From: Myxococcaceae bacterium
Lineage (GTDB): Bacteria > Myxococcota > Myxococcia > Myxococcales > Myxococcaceae
Assembly (NCBI GenBank): GCA_020247085.1
Contig: JADCJJ010000415.1
Location: forward strand, 1-47,724
Length of the DNA stretch: 47,724 bases
Reading direction: 5' to 3'
Shown here: piece after piece, positions 26,287 through 37,370 of the stretch
Layout: each line of letters opens with the position of its first letter
How positions within the stretch are numbered: the first letter of the stretch is position 1
Position numbers and translations under genes: made by a program
Notes under the pieces: generated by a model
What the model saw: the letters and a program-made list of their open reading frames with translations, nothing else
The model's database searches: none
Told to the model about the DNA's origin: nothing

Positions 26287-27432
26287 TCAGTGCCCCCGCA
26301 CCTGGACGAGCGCCATGAGGATCTCGAGCAGAATGAGCACCACCACCATCAGCTCGAGAGTCAGCGAGCGGTCGTGGTCGACCTCACCCTTGAGCAGCTG
26401 GTACGTCTGCAGCAACAGCCGGTGCTTGCGCGAGACCTGCTCGGTCCACTGCTTGACGCGGAGCTGGCTGAGCGCGCTCTCGTAGACGCGCGCGAGGTAG
26501 ACGTCGCCGACGATCTTCAGGGCGTTCTCGACGCGCTCGATGAACTCCGACAGCTCGATGAGCGTCTGCATCAGCTCGCGCAGCACCCGCCGGTAGGGGC
26601 TGTAGAGGATCGACCCCTTGTTCAGGTCGATGCCGTCGTAGACGCGCGTCAGCTCGGCGTCGAGCACCGAGTCGTAGTAGCGCAGCTCGAGCAGCTGAGC
26701 GTTGGCGATCTCGAGCAGGTCGACGATGTCTTCGCTGCCCGACGGCTCGTAGAGGAAGGTCGCGTTCCACTCGCACAGGGCGAGATCCTCGGTGGTGTAG
26801 CTGTGGTGCGGCTCGAGCACCTCGCGAGACTCACGCGCCGACAGCGTGGCGCCGGCCGTCTCTCCGAGGATGAGCTTGGCGAGGGCCGGCTCGGCCAGCA
26901 CCTCGTCGGCGGTCGGGCGGCGGTCGAAGGCCTTGACGTACAGCACGGTGTACTCCTCGTGCTGGTCCCACAGGTGGGGCTTCTCGAAGGCCGGCTCGAG
27001 CTGGGTGCGCAGCCGGGCGATCTCGTCGCGAGCGAGCGCGTCGATGGCGCGGGAGTCGTAGAGCTCGTCGGCCAGCGGCGTCACCTCGGCGAGCGTCTGG
27101 CCCGGCTCGAGCGGCACCCGCAGGGCGATGGCGAGGCAGCCGTGGTCGAACAGGCGCAGGCCGAGCTGCACCTCGCGCCCCACCCCGAGCACCTCGAGCC
27201 GCCGCGTCCCCAGGTCGCCGGCGAGCGGGGCGTTCGACAGCTGCAGGTAGGCGCTGCCCGCGCGCGAGAAGCCGACGCGGCGCACGCCCGAGCCCGCCCG
27301 GGACAGCAGCTCGCGCGCCCGCTCGAGGTGAATCGAGTCAGCGACGTCGAAGAACCGGTAGCAGATGGCCCAGGCGTCGGTGAGGCGCAGCACGGGTGTG
27401 ACTGTAGCGGACCCGGGGCGCCCGTCAGCCAT
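26287..27432 (-). CDS. RMD1/DUF155-like membrane-anchored protein
   Basis: The 381-aa protein has an N-terminal domain (DAWAICYRFFDVADSIHLER), a charged middle with DVYLARVYESALSQLRVKQW, a long helical region and one C-terminal membrane helix. The helix region (LTLELMVVVLILLEILMAL) resembles the conserved tail of the DUF155/RMD1 family, known from yeast and organelle proteins and scattered bacteria. The function in bacteria is not known. ATG 27432 lies 4 bases after the upstream stop; a GTG 13 codons later (VLRLTDAW) is an alternative start. Confidence 0.65.
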   Translation of the reverse strand: MADGRPGSATVTPVLRLTDAWAICYRFFDVADSIHLERARELLSRAGSGVRRVGFSRAGSAYLQLSNAPLAGDLGTRRLEVLGVGREVQLGLRLFDHGCLAIALRVPLEPGQTLAEVTPLADELYDSRAIDALARDEIARLRTQLEPAFEKPHLWDQHEEYTVLYVKAFDRRPTADEVLAEPALAKLILGETAGATLSARESREVLEPHHSYTTEDLALCEWNATFLYEPSGSEDIVDLLEIANAQLLELRYYDSVLDAELTRVYDGIDLNKGSILYSPYRRVLRELMQTLIELSEFIERVENALKIVGDVYLARVYESALSQLRVKQWTEQVSRKHRLLLQTYQLLKGEVDHDRSLTLELMVVVLILLEILMALVQVRGH

Positions 27433-27436
27433 TCCG

Positions 27437-28060
27437 TCACTGGAGCGGGCGCCAGGCCTGGCGCTCGAAGGCCTCGCGCTTCTGCTCGTAGACGCCGCGG
27501 GCCTTGAGCACCCGCTCGACGTAGTCCGCGTGGAGCCGCAGCAGCGGCGCCGACACCGCCTCGCCCTCGAGCCGGCCCAGCGCCTCGGCGATGGCCTCGA
27601 GCGTCGAGCGGCCCTCTTCGAACGAGGTGTCGCGCAGCCGCATGACGCGGGCCGGCGGCGCAGAGAGTTCGAGCCGCGGCAGGCCCTGCAGGCGCGGCAG
27701 CTTCGTCACCATGCGCCGCGACTGCCGCCACGTGCCGTCGATGACGACGAGGGTCGGCAGCGCGGCCGGCCACGGCGCCGGCGCGTCAGACGGGAAGAGC
27801 AGCGCCGCCCCGTCGAGCGCCGGGAGCCGCTCGTTGACGCCCTGGGGGTCGTCGTCGAAGTCGGCGAACTGAAGGTTCGGCAGCGCCAGCCCGGCCACCC
27901 GCGCCGTGCCGGTGGACTTCCACGACTCGCGCTCGTGACGCACCACCAGCACCTTGGTGCGGGTGACGACCGTCGGCAGGGCCGGGCAGATGCAGAACGC
28001 GAGGCGGAGCCAGCAGCGCGGGCACCGGCCGGGCAGGTCGCTGGTGGTGCGGGAGCGCAT
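27437..28060 (-). CDS. DTW-domain tRNA-uridine aminocarboxypropyltransferase (TapT/YfiP family)
   Basis: The 207 residues open with a four-Cys cluster, C13-x2-C16-x6-C23-x-C25 (RCPRCWLRLAFCICP), and carry the family motif DxTW as VVIDGTWRQSRRM near residue 110. Members make acp3U in tRNA from S-adenosylmethionine. The middle segment LVVRHERESWKSTGTARVAG is also family-like. It diverges from lspA and is coupled to the DUF155-like gene, whose start lies 4 bases after its stop. Confidence 0.85.
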   Translation of the reverse strand: MRSRTTSDLPGRCPRCWLRLAFCICPALPTVVTRTKVLVVRHERESWKSTGTARVAGLALPNLQFADFDDDPQGVNERLPALDGAALLFPSDAPAPWPAALPTLVVIDGTWRQSRRMVTKLPRLQGLPRLELSAPPARVMRLRDTSFEEGRSTLEAIAEALGRLEGEAVSAPLLRLHADYVERVLKARGVYEQKREAFERQAWRPLQ

Positions 28061-28137
28061 CGCGGGCCAGCTCTTTCCTCCGTCGGGGCGGCCGGCGCAA
28101 CCGGGCCGTCACCGGGCGCCAAACCGGGGTCGAGCAG

Positions 28138-28731
28138 TTGCGCCCGAAGGGCACCGGTGGCAAGCGCCTGTCCGTGTCCTACGCCCGCCGCTTCGCCCTC
28201 TTCGGCCTCGTCACGCTGGTGTCGATCGCCCTCGACCAGTGGACGAAGGCCCTCGCGACCGAGGCCTTCAAGGGCAAGCCGACCCTCACCTACCTCGGCG
28301 ACGTCTTCCGCTTCCAGTTCGCCACCAACGAGGGCGCGTTTCTGTCGCTGGGCGGCAACCTGCCCGAGGCGGCGCGCTTCTGGCTGCTGACGGTGGGCGT
28401 CGGCGGGCTGCTGCTGGCCATCAGCGTGCACGCGCTGCGCAACCCCGTCGATGCGGCGCACCTCACCGGCTACGCGCTCATCGTCTCGGGCGGGGTGTCG
28501 AACTGGCTCGACCGGGCGCGGTTCGGCGGCGTGGTGGTCGACTTCATGAACCTGGGGCTGGGCTCGCTGCGCACCGGCGTGTTCAACGTCGCCGACCTGG
28601 CGATCCTCGGTGGCATCGGGGTGCTCCTGGTGGCCGGCTGGCGGCTCGACCGGCAGAAGGCGCGGGCGCCGCACCCACCAGTCGGGAGCGACCCGGCCCC
28701 CGCGCCGCAAACCCCCCGTCAAGACGGCTGA
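28138..28731 (+). CDS. lspA: Lipoprotein signal peptidase (signal peptidase II)
   Basis: This membrane aspartic protease cuts prolipoprotein leaders. Visible are four membrane helices, the first Asp-containing segment SIALDQWTKA, then FATNEGAFLSLGG. The catalytic region is GGVSNWLDRARFGGVVVDF and TGVFNVADLAI, each with one active-site Asp. A 30-residue hydrophilic, Pro-rich tail is added at the C-terminus. TTG 28138 was used as start; GTG 28174 (MSYARRFALFG) is as likely and would give 185 aa. A lipoprotein gene follows after about 60 bases. Confidence 0.93.
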   Translation: MRPKGTGGKRLSVSYARRFALFGLVTLVSIALDQWTKALATEAFKGKPTLTYLGDVFRFQFATNEGAFLSLGGNLPEAARFWLLTVGVGGLLLAISVHALRNPVDAAHLTGYALIVSGGVSNWLDRARFGGVVVDFMNLGLGSLRTGVFNVADLAILGGIGVLLVAGWRLDRQKARAPHPPVGSDPAPAPQTPRQDG

Positions 28732-28794
28732 GCCGACCGGCACATCGGTTGCTCGAGAAGAGGCCTCTCGTCCTCTCCTCCCTCGGGGCACCGC

Positions 28795-30429
28795 ATGAAG
28801 TCCACTTCCTTCCTGGCGGCCGCGCTCGCGGCCGTCGTCTCGTCAGCCTGTCTCACCCCGCCGGTGGCGAGGGCCACGCTCGAAGGGCTTCAGGTCGAGG
28901 CCCCCGGCGAGCGGTTCTCAGTGGGCAGCGCGGTCCAGCTCGAGGCCTTCGCGCTCTACTCGAGCGGCGAGCGGCGCCGGGTGACGCGTGACGTGGCGTG
29001 GAGAGCGGGCGACGAGGCGCAGGTGCTCGTCGGGGAGGCGGGGCTGGCCCGGCTGCTGAAGCCGGGGCGGGCGACGGTCACGGCCCGGCTCGACGGCGCC
29101 GAGGCCACCCGGGCGTTCGAGGTGAGCGCGGCCCGAGCGCGTGACCTCGAGCTGCTGCCTCGCGAGCTGTCCGACGCGCCGCGCGGCCTGACGCCGCAGC
29201 TGCGGCTGCTCGCCACCTTCACCGACGGGAGCCGCCGCGACGTCACCGCCGAGGCCGAGTGGAGCGCGTCGGGCCCGTCAGCGCAGCCCCTCCAGGAGGC
29301 CGGCCGCTTCCAGCTGAACGGCCAGGGGGTCGTCGAGCTCATCGCGGGCTTCGGCGGGCTCGAGGCGCGCAAGGCGGTGCGCGTGGGGCCGCCGCGGGCC
29401 ATCGCGCTGCACCTCGAGGCGCTCGAGCAGCCGCTGCGCCCCGGCGAGGTCGCCCCCTCGCGCACCGTGGCGACCTTCACCGACGGGGCGTCGCGCGACG
29501 TGACGACCGAGGCGACGCTGCGCTCGCTCGACCCGGACGTCGCCCAGGTGCAGGGCGCCAGCGTGCTCGCCGTCGCCCCCGGGCAGGCGCGCCTCGTCGT
29601 TGAGTACGGCGGGCAGCAGGCGACGCGCACTGCCACCGTCATCGCGCGGCAGCTCGTGTCGCTGGGCGGCAACCTGACCCGCCTCGACCTGCCCGGGGGG
29701 CGGGGCGCCGGGCTCCGCGTCATCGCCGACTTCGACGACGGCGCCGTCCTCGACGTCACCGAGGCGGCGGTGTGGCGCTCGTCCGAGCCGCTCGTGGCCG
29801 AGGTCGGAGATGACGGCCAGGTGTTCGCGCGCGCCCAGGGCTTCGCCGAGGTGACGGCGACGTTCGGCGCGCGCACCGTGACGTTCGAGGTGACGGCGCT
29901 GGCGCCCGTGCTCGAGGACGTGCGCCTGTCCCTCGGGAGCGCGCGCCTCGTCGTCGGCCAGCGCGCCACCTTCGCGCTGTACGGCCGCTTCAGCGACGGC
30001 GCCGAGGTGAACCTGAGCCAGCTCGCCACGCTGCGGAGCGCACCGCTCGTGGGCGTGACGCCGTCGGGCGACCTCCTCGAGCTCGAGGCGCTCGCCGACG
30101 GGCCGGCGAGCGTCGAGGTCGAGCTGGGGGGCTTCATTCGAACCCTGCCGGTCGAGGTCGTCACCGGCGGCGTGAGCGACCTCGTCCTCCAGTGGCGAGA
30201 CGCCGACGCCGGGAGCGCCTCGCGCGCCCTCCGCGCCTTCGCCCGCTACGACGACGGGTCGAGCGCCGACGTCACCGAGTTGTGCGACTGGCGGTCGAGC
30301 GACCCGGCGGCCCTCGGCGTCGGCACGGTGCCCGGGCAGCGCGGCACCCTGCTCGACGGCCTGGGCGGGCCAGCCGACGTCAGCGCCTCGATGGCAGGCC
30401 GCGCGGCCAGCGTCACGCTGACGCCCTGA
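28795..30429 (+). CDS. Lipoprotein with bacterial Ig-like repeats
   Basis: The 544 residues start with a lipoprotein signal, MKSTSFLAAALAAVVSSACL, with the lipobox Cys at 19. About six repeats of roughly 85 residues follow, each with a segment of the type ATFTDGSRRDVT..A.W, a BIG2-like pattern: ATFTDGSRRDVTAEAEW, ATFTDGASRDVTTEATL, ADFDDGAVLDVTEAAVW, GRFSDGAEVNLSQLATL and ARYDDGSSADVTELCDW. Such proteins usually sit on the outer membrane and bind or scaffold other surface components. The partner is unknown. A convergent PilZ gene ends 37 bp downstream. Confidence 0.85.
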   Translation: MKSTSFLAAALAAVVSSACLTPPVARATLEGLQVEAPGERFSVGSAVQLEAFALYSSGERRRVTRDVAWRAGDEAQVLVGEAGLARLLKPGRATVTARLDGAEATRAFEVSAARARDLELLPRELSDAPRGLTPQLRLLATFTDGSRRDVTAEAEWSASGPSAQPLQEAGRFQLNGQGVVELIAGFGGLEARKAVRVGPPRAIALHLEALEQPLRPGEVAPSRTVATFTDGASRDVTTEATLRSLDPDVAQVQGASVLAVAPGQARLVVEYGGQQATRTATVIARQLVSLGGNLTRLDLPGGRGAGLRVIADFDDGAVLDVTEAAVWRSSEPLVAEVGDDGQVFARAQGFAEVTATFGARTVTFEVTALAPVLEDVRLSLGSARLVVGQRATFALYGRFSDGAEVNLSQLATLRSAPLVGVTPSGDLLELEALADGPASVEVELGGFIRTLPVEVVTGGVSDLVLQWRDADAGSASRALRAFARYDDGSSADVTELCDWRSSDPAALGVGTVPGQRGTLLDGLGGPADVSASMAGRAASVTLTP

Positions 30430-30466
30430 AGGCACGCGCCGGCGTCACGGCCCCCTGCGCGCGCCG

Positions 30467-31081
30467 TCACGGGCCCGCGGTGGTGGCGAGGCGGTCGAGG
30501 GCCTCGAGCGCCTTCGCCGCGTCATCGAGCACGAGGATGACGTGGAAGCCCTGCTCGAGCGGACGGACGTGAACGGTGCGCCCGCTGACGGCCTGGTGCC
30601 GCCCGCACCAGCCCAGCACCACCAACACGTCGAGGGTGGCGTTGAGCGCCACCGCCGTCGACGCGTGGAACGAGAGCCCCCCGCGCGACAGCTCGCTCTC
30701 GCGTACCGTGACGAAGGCCTCGCGGGTCGCCAGCGTGAGGCGGTGCGCTGGCGCTCCCGGGGCGCGGCGCTCCTGGTCGAGCAGCGCCTTGAGCGGGGCT
30801 GCGTCGCCCAGCAGTCGCACCCCGAAGCCTGGGCGCTCCACCGCGCGCAACTCGAGCGGCACGTGCACCTGCCGGACCACCTCGCAGGCCACGACCGCCT
30901 CTTTCGTCTCGGACGTCTCGACCTTCACGGCCAGCCGGGTACCGAGGCGCGGGAGCTGCGCCGAGGTGATGAACATGCCCGTCTCGCTCAGGTTCTGCGT
31001 GAACCCGGGCTGCGAGGGAACGTCCGTTCCGTACAGCACCTTCAGGCGGCGCGGCTTTCGCGTCGCCACTCGTCGGTTCAT
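30467..31081 (-). CDS. PilZ-domain protein, apparently two PilZ-like halves
   Basis: ATG 31081 gives 204 aa; a TTG three codons earlier is less likely. The N-terminal half has the c-di-GMP-binding pair of motifs: R-x3-R in RKPRR near residue 8 and N-x-S-x2-G in NLSETGMFI. The C-terminal half repeats the fold in weaker form, with ELSRGGLSFH standing for the second motif and no clear RxxxR. It is probably a c-di-GMP receptor of the TIGR02266-like type common in myxobacteria. The transcript from the adjacent promoter would begin at or next to the ATG. Confidence 0.85.
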   Translation of the reverse strand: MNRRVATRKPRRLKVLYGTDVPSQPGFTQNLSETGMFITSAQLPRLGTRLAVKVETSETKEAVVACEVVRQVHVPLELRAVERPGFGVRLLGDAAPLKALLDQERRAPGAPAHRLTLATREAFVTVRESELSRGGLSFHASTAVALNATLDVLVVLGWCGRHQAVSGRTVHVRPLEQGFHVILVLDDAAKALEALDRLATTAGP

Positions 31082-31088
31082 GTAGGTC

Positions 31089-31118
31089 AAGATACGACCA
31101 TCACATCGCGCTCTTCAA
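31089..31118 (-). promoter_or_regulatory. Promoter of the PilZ gene
   Basis: On the minus strand TTGAAG (31118-31113) and TATCTT (31094-31089) are separated by 18 bases, each with four consensus matches. The expected transcription start is about 31082, next to the ATG at 31081, so the mRNA may be leaderless. The -35 lies inside a CTTC-AAAT-GAAG hairpin. Confidence 0.5.
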
Positions 31119-31394
31119 ATGAAGCCGCTCCGCCCCGTCACCGGCCGGTTCCACGAGGAGAACGGCCAGCCGCGGAGGCTCTCGCGCCACGATGGGCACG
31201 CCCCGGCGGCCGGCTCGCCTGGCCATCGACACGTCACCCCGGCCACGGCACGACGAGCCGCCTCGCCTCGGTCGCTTGGGCGTCGATGGCCCCTTCGCGC
31301 GAGTTGATCTCCTCTCCCCACACGGGCGCTGCCGGTCGAGCCTGCGCTCCAGAGGGGCGCACGCCGCGGCCCGCGCTATGACGCAGGGCCTCCG
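31119..31394. other. Intergenic region between PilZ and methyltransferase genes
   Basis: With the PilZ promoter, this is part of a 313-bp gap without a convincing gene on either strand; codon use in the short frames is unlike the neighbours. No repeat, RNA gene or clear promoter for the rightward methyltransferase gene was seen. Confidence 0.4.
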
Positions 31395-32066
31395 ATGAGC
31401 AGCCGAACCGTTCACTGCACCGATGGCGTGGCGTGGCTTCGGACACAGACCTTCGACGAGCGCCACGCGGTCATCACCTCGCTGCCCGACGTGTCGGAGG
31501 TGGCGCTGCCGTTCGACGCCTGGCGGCGGTGGTTCATCGACACCGCGCAGCTCGTCTGCGAGCGCCTCGCGCCATCGGCCGTCGCGGTGTTCTTCCAGAC
31601 GGACATCAAGCGCGAGGGCCGCTGGGTGGACAAGGCCTACCTGGTGCAGCGCGGGGCCGAAGCCGCCGGCAGCGCCCAGCTGTTCCACAAGGTCGTCTGC
31701 CGGGCTCCGGTGGGCATGACGACGTTCGGGCGCCCTGCCTGGGCGCACCTGTTGGCCTTTTCGAAGACGCGCACCGTCGCTCCCGGCGACTCGACCCCCG
31801 ACGTGCTGCCACGGCTGGGCGAGATGCCGTGGGCCCGCGCCATGGGCGTCGAGGCCTGCGAGGCTGCGGTGCGCTTCGTGAAGCTCCAGGCCAACGCGTC
31901 GGTCGTCATCGACCCGTTCTGCGGCCTGGGCACCGTGCTCGCCGTCGCCAACCGGCACGGCCTCGACGCCGTCGGGGTCGAGCTGTCACGCAAGCGCGCG
32001 GAGCGGGCGCGCGCGCTCGAGGTCAAGCCTCCGGGCTTCCGCCCGGCCCCGCCCGCCACGCCCTGA
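31395..32066 (+). CDS. Small SAM-dependent methyltransferase, DNA-methylase-like
   Basis: The 223 residues contain a SAM-binding motif late in the protein, VVIDPFCGLGTVLAVANRHG then DAVGVELSRKRAERAR. A candidate catalytic motif (ITSLPDVSEV, at the place of the xPPY/W loop) comes early. This permuted order is shared with beta-class DNA amino-methylases. The VHCTDGVAWL start fits such enzymes as well. No target-recognition domain is visible and no restriction partner is nearby. The substrate may be DNA or RNA; it is probably an orphan housekeeping or regulatory methylase. Confidence 0.7.
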   Translation: MSSRTVHCTDGVAWLRTQTFDERHAVITSLPDVSEVALPFDAWRRWFIDTAQLVCERLAPSAVAVFFQTDIKREGRWVDKAYLVQRGAEAAGSAQLFHKVVCRAPVGMTTFGRPAWAHLLAFSKTRTVAPGDSTPDVLPRLGEMPWARAMGVEACEAAVRFVKLQANASVVIDPFCGLGTVLAVANRHGLDAVGVELSRKRAERARALEVKPPGFRPAPPATP

Positions 32067-32097
32067 CCGGGCCCCGGCCGGCCCGGCGCCGCTTGAC

Positions 32098-32114
32098 GCT
32101 GAACGCCCGTTCCG
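32098..32114 (+). promoter_or_regulatory. Candidate LexA-type box overlapping the uvrA promoter
   Basis: GCTGAACGCCCGTTCCG matches, in all but two of 17 positions, the reverse complement of the Myxococcus xanthus LexA consensus as I recall it (CTRHAMRYBYGTTCAGS). It directly follows and overlaps a TTGACG -35-like hexamer (32093-32098), 48 bases before uvrA. A second inverted repeat, CGCCCGT (32104-32110) with ACGGGCG (32123-32129), overlaps it. Position in front of a classical SOS gene supports the call, but the consensus is from memory. Confidence 0.4.
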
Positions 32115-32161
32115 TCATTCACACGGGCGATTTCAGCGCCCCCCGAATAGGAACCTCGCCC

Positions 32162-35026
<2,865 letters not shown>

Positions 35027-35288
35027 GCGTGGGCACGCCGTCGAGGGGCGCGCCATCGACCGGGGCCCCCCGGCGCGCTCCCTCGAGCCCACGGACGATG
35101 CTCGGTGGCGCAGTCACGTGGCCCGCGGTGAGCGCCGGTGGCGCGTGCGCAACCCGCGCAGCACGGCGGTTGCGCCGTGTCCCGCCCGGCCTCGACCTCC
35201 GCGGGCGCGCTCCCGCTGACCGCGGGCCCGACGTGCGGGTGGCCGCGATGGTGGGCCGCCGCCGCGCGCTGGGCTACGAGGCCGCGCC

Positions 35289-36896
35289 ATGGCGAACGAG
35301 GCGAAGGCGGGCAAGCTGCCGCCGCAGATCCCCTTCATCATCGGCAACGAGGCGGCGGAGCGCTTCAGCTTCTACGGCATGCGCAACGTGCTCACGAACT
35401 TCCTCGTGGGCTACCTGCTCATTGACCTGGCCGAGCCCGAGCGGCAGGCCGCGGCGAAGGAGGTGTTCCACGTCTTCGTCATGGGCGTGTACTTCTTCCC
35501 GCTGCTGGGCGGCTGGCTGTCGGACCGCTTGCTCGGGAAGTACCGCACCATCTTGTACCTCTCGCTCGTCTACTGCGTGGGCCAGGCGCTGCTGGCGCTG
35601 TCGGTGGAGTCGAAGACGGGCTTCTTCGCGGGGCTCTTCCTCATCGCGCTCGGCTCGGGCGGCATCAAGCCGTGCGTCTCGGCCTTCGTGGGCGACCAGT
35701 TCGACCAGTCGAACAAGCACCTCGCCAAGCTCGTGTTCGACGCCTTCTATTGGATCATCAATTTCGGCTCGTTCTTCGCGTCCCTGCTCATCCCTCCGCT
35801 GCTCGCGAAGGAGCCGACCGTCATCACGCTGGGTGAGGCCACGCGCGTCACCCTCGACACGCCCCTGCCGCGCGCGGCCTTCGGGGTGCCCGCGGTGCTG
35901 ATGGTGGTGGCGACCGTCATTCTCTGGGCGGGGCGGCGGCGGTACGTCAACGTGCCGCCGACCGCTTCGGACCCGCATGCCTTCTCGAAGGTCTGCCTCA
36001 CCGCGCTGACCCGGCCGGGCGGGAGTGCCGGGCAGCCCGGCCTCGCGCTGGCCCGCTTGGGAGGCGTGGGCGCGCTGGCGGCGTTGGGGCTCTTCCCGTG
36101 GCTGGGGGCCGTGGCGGCCATCTGCCTGGCCCTCACCGTCTTCCTCGTCTTCGCGGGTGGCGGGGTGTGGCTGCAGCTCGACCGCGCGCGGGGGCACCAC
36201 CCCGACGAGGACGTCGACGGCGTGCGGGCGGTGCTGCGGGTGCTGGTCATCTTCGCGCTGGTCACGCCATTCTGGTCACTGTTCGACCAGAAGGCCTCGA
36301 CGTGGATCCTGCAGGGCAACGCGATGACGCTCCCGGGCTGGGGCTGGTTCAAGAGCGCGGCGCAGATGCAGGCGCTCAACCCGCTGCTGGTGATGCTCCT
36401 CATCCCCTTCAACAACGTGGCGCTGTACCCGGCGCTGAAGGCGCTGGGCGTCGAGGTGACGCCGCTGCGCCGCATGGGCATGGGCATCGCCTTCTCGGGG
36501 CTGGCGTGGGTGGCGGTGGCGGCGCTCCAGCTCGTGCTGGACGGCGGCGAGAAGCTGCCGGTGCTGTGGCAGGCGCTCCCGTACGCGCTGCTCACCTTCG
36601 GCGAGGTGCTCGTCTCGGCCACCGGGCTCGAGTTCGCCTACAGCCAGGCGCCAGCGAAGCTGAAGGGCGTGCTGATGAGCTTCTGGAGCCTCTCGGTGAC
36701 GGTGGGCAACCTGTGGGTGCTGCTCGTCAACGCGACGGTCAAGAGCGAAACGGTGAGCGCGGCCATCGGTCGCGCCGGCTTCGGGGTGATGGCCTTTCAG
36801 ATGTTCTTCTTCGCGGGCTTCGCCTTCGTCGCCGCCGCTGCGTTCGCGGTCTACGCGCGGCGGTACGTGGTGGCGGACTACTACCGGAAGGCATGA
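35289..36896 (+). CDS. POT/PTR-family proton-dependent peptide transporter
   Basis: The 535-residue multispan protein (about 12-14 helices) has the POT signature early, NEAAERFSFYGMRNVLTNF, containing the ExxERFxYY-type proton-coupling motif. It also has the second signature GSGGIKPCVSAFVGDQF, the helix-7 motif FWSLFDQKASTW and the helix-10 region EVLVSATGLEFAYSQAP. It imports di- and tripeptides with protons in the families known. Its upstream gap is 262 bp with no gene, and a 474-bp repeat-bearing gap follows. Confidence 0.92.
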   Translation: MANEAKAGKLPPQIPFIIGNEAAERFSFYGMRNVLTNFLVGYLLIDLAEPERQAAAKEVFHVFVMGVYFFPLLGGWLSDRLLGKYRTILYLSLVYCVGQALLALSVESKTGFFAGLFLIALGSGGIKPCVSAFVGDQFDQSNKHLAKLVFDAFYWIINFGSFFASLLIPPLLAKEPTVITLGEATRVTLDTPLPRAAFGVPAVLMVVATVILWAGRRRYVNVPPTASDPHAFSKVCLTALTRPGGSAGQPGLALARLGGVGALAALGLFPWLGAVAAICLALTVFLVFAGGGVWLQLDRARGHHPDEDVDGVRAVLRVLVIFALVTPFWSLFDQKASTWILQGNAMTLPGWGWFKSAAQMQALNPLLVMLLIPFNNVALYPALKALGVEVTPLRRMGMGIAFSGLAWVAVAALQLVLDGGEKLPVLWQALPYALLTFGEVLVSATGLEFAYSQAPAKLKGVLMSFWSLSVTVGNLWVLLVNATVKSETVSAAIGRAGFGVMAFQMFFFAGFAFVAAAAFAVYARRYVVADYYRKA

Positions 36897-37370
36897 CGCC
36901 GCGACGAAGCGGGGTCGGGGCTCGGGCGGCCGACCAGCGAGCGGCGCGTTGACGGCTGCTGCGGCGAAGCCCGGGTGACGTGGCGCACGACCGACGACCG
37001 CCACGTTCGGCAGGCTGGGCGGTTCGCGGAGGGGTGATGCGGTCTCCTGCGGAGGGACACGGCACATCCGGGTGACTTTGACCGCCGAACCGTGAGCGGA
37101 CCGCCGAGGTGATGCGGCCCAGACGGTGATGCGGTTTCCCGAGGAGGACACACGACGCAGCCAAGCGCTTCGGCCCGCCGAGCCGTGAGCGTTCGCTGCG
37201 CCGGTGGTTCGGTCCGAGCAGCGGCGAGCCGACCGGGGCCGCTTCGACGGTCGGCGGACGGCTCAGGAGCGCGCGGCACCTCGGCCTGCGTGACGCTGGG
37301 ACAGGAACCGTCGAGGGGCAGCGAAGGATGGCTACGTGGGGCCGACCGGCTGCGGCGGCGCTCGGGGCGG
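36897..37370. other. 474-bp gene-free region with degenerate repeats
   Basis: The region separates the POT gene from the end of the DUF4340 gene. Short frames here look like random high-GC sequence. It contains the 92-bp repeat described separately and a looser earlier copy (CCGGGTGAC at 36971-36979 and again at 37068-37076). It probably holds the 3' ends of both convergent transcripts; no clear terminator hairpin or RNA gene was recognised. Confidence 0.45.
37033..37191. repeat. Degenerate ~92-bp tandem repeat
   Basis: GGTGATGCGGTCTCC at 37033 recurs as GGTGATGCGGTTTCC at 37125, each followed by a purine-rich GGAG-GACAC stretch. CCGCCGAACCGTGAGCG at 37082 recurs as CCGCCGAGCCGTGAGCG at 37175. 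The offsets are 92 and 93 bases, so these are two diverged units. A shorter third copy of GGTGATGCGG lies at 37108. Confidence 0.6.

Noticed and set aside
24718-27507. 929-codon plus-strand frame opposite the cyclase and DUF155-like genes
   Set aside because: His/Arg/Gln-rich antisense translation without motifs.
31433-32161. 243-codon N-terminal extension of UvrA
   Set aside because: It reads through the methyltransferase gene in another frame; UvrA homology begins exactly at ATG 32162.
36897-37370. Short frames in the gene-free gap on both strands
   Set aside because: They have random-looking composition, overlap each other in several frames and have no ribosome sites; the stretch is better described by its repeats.
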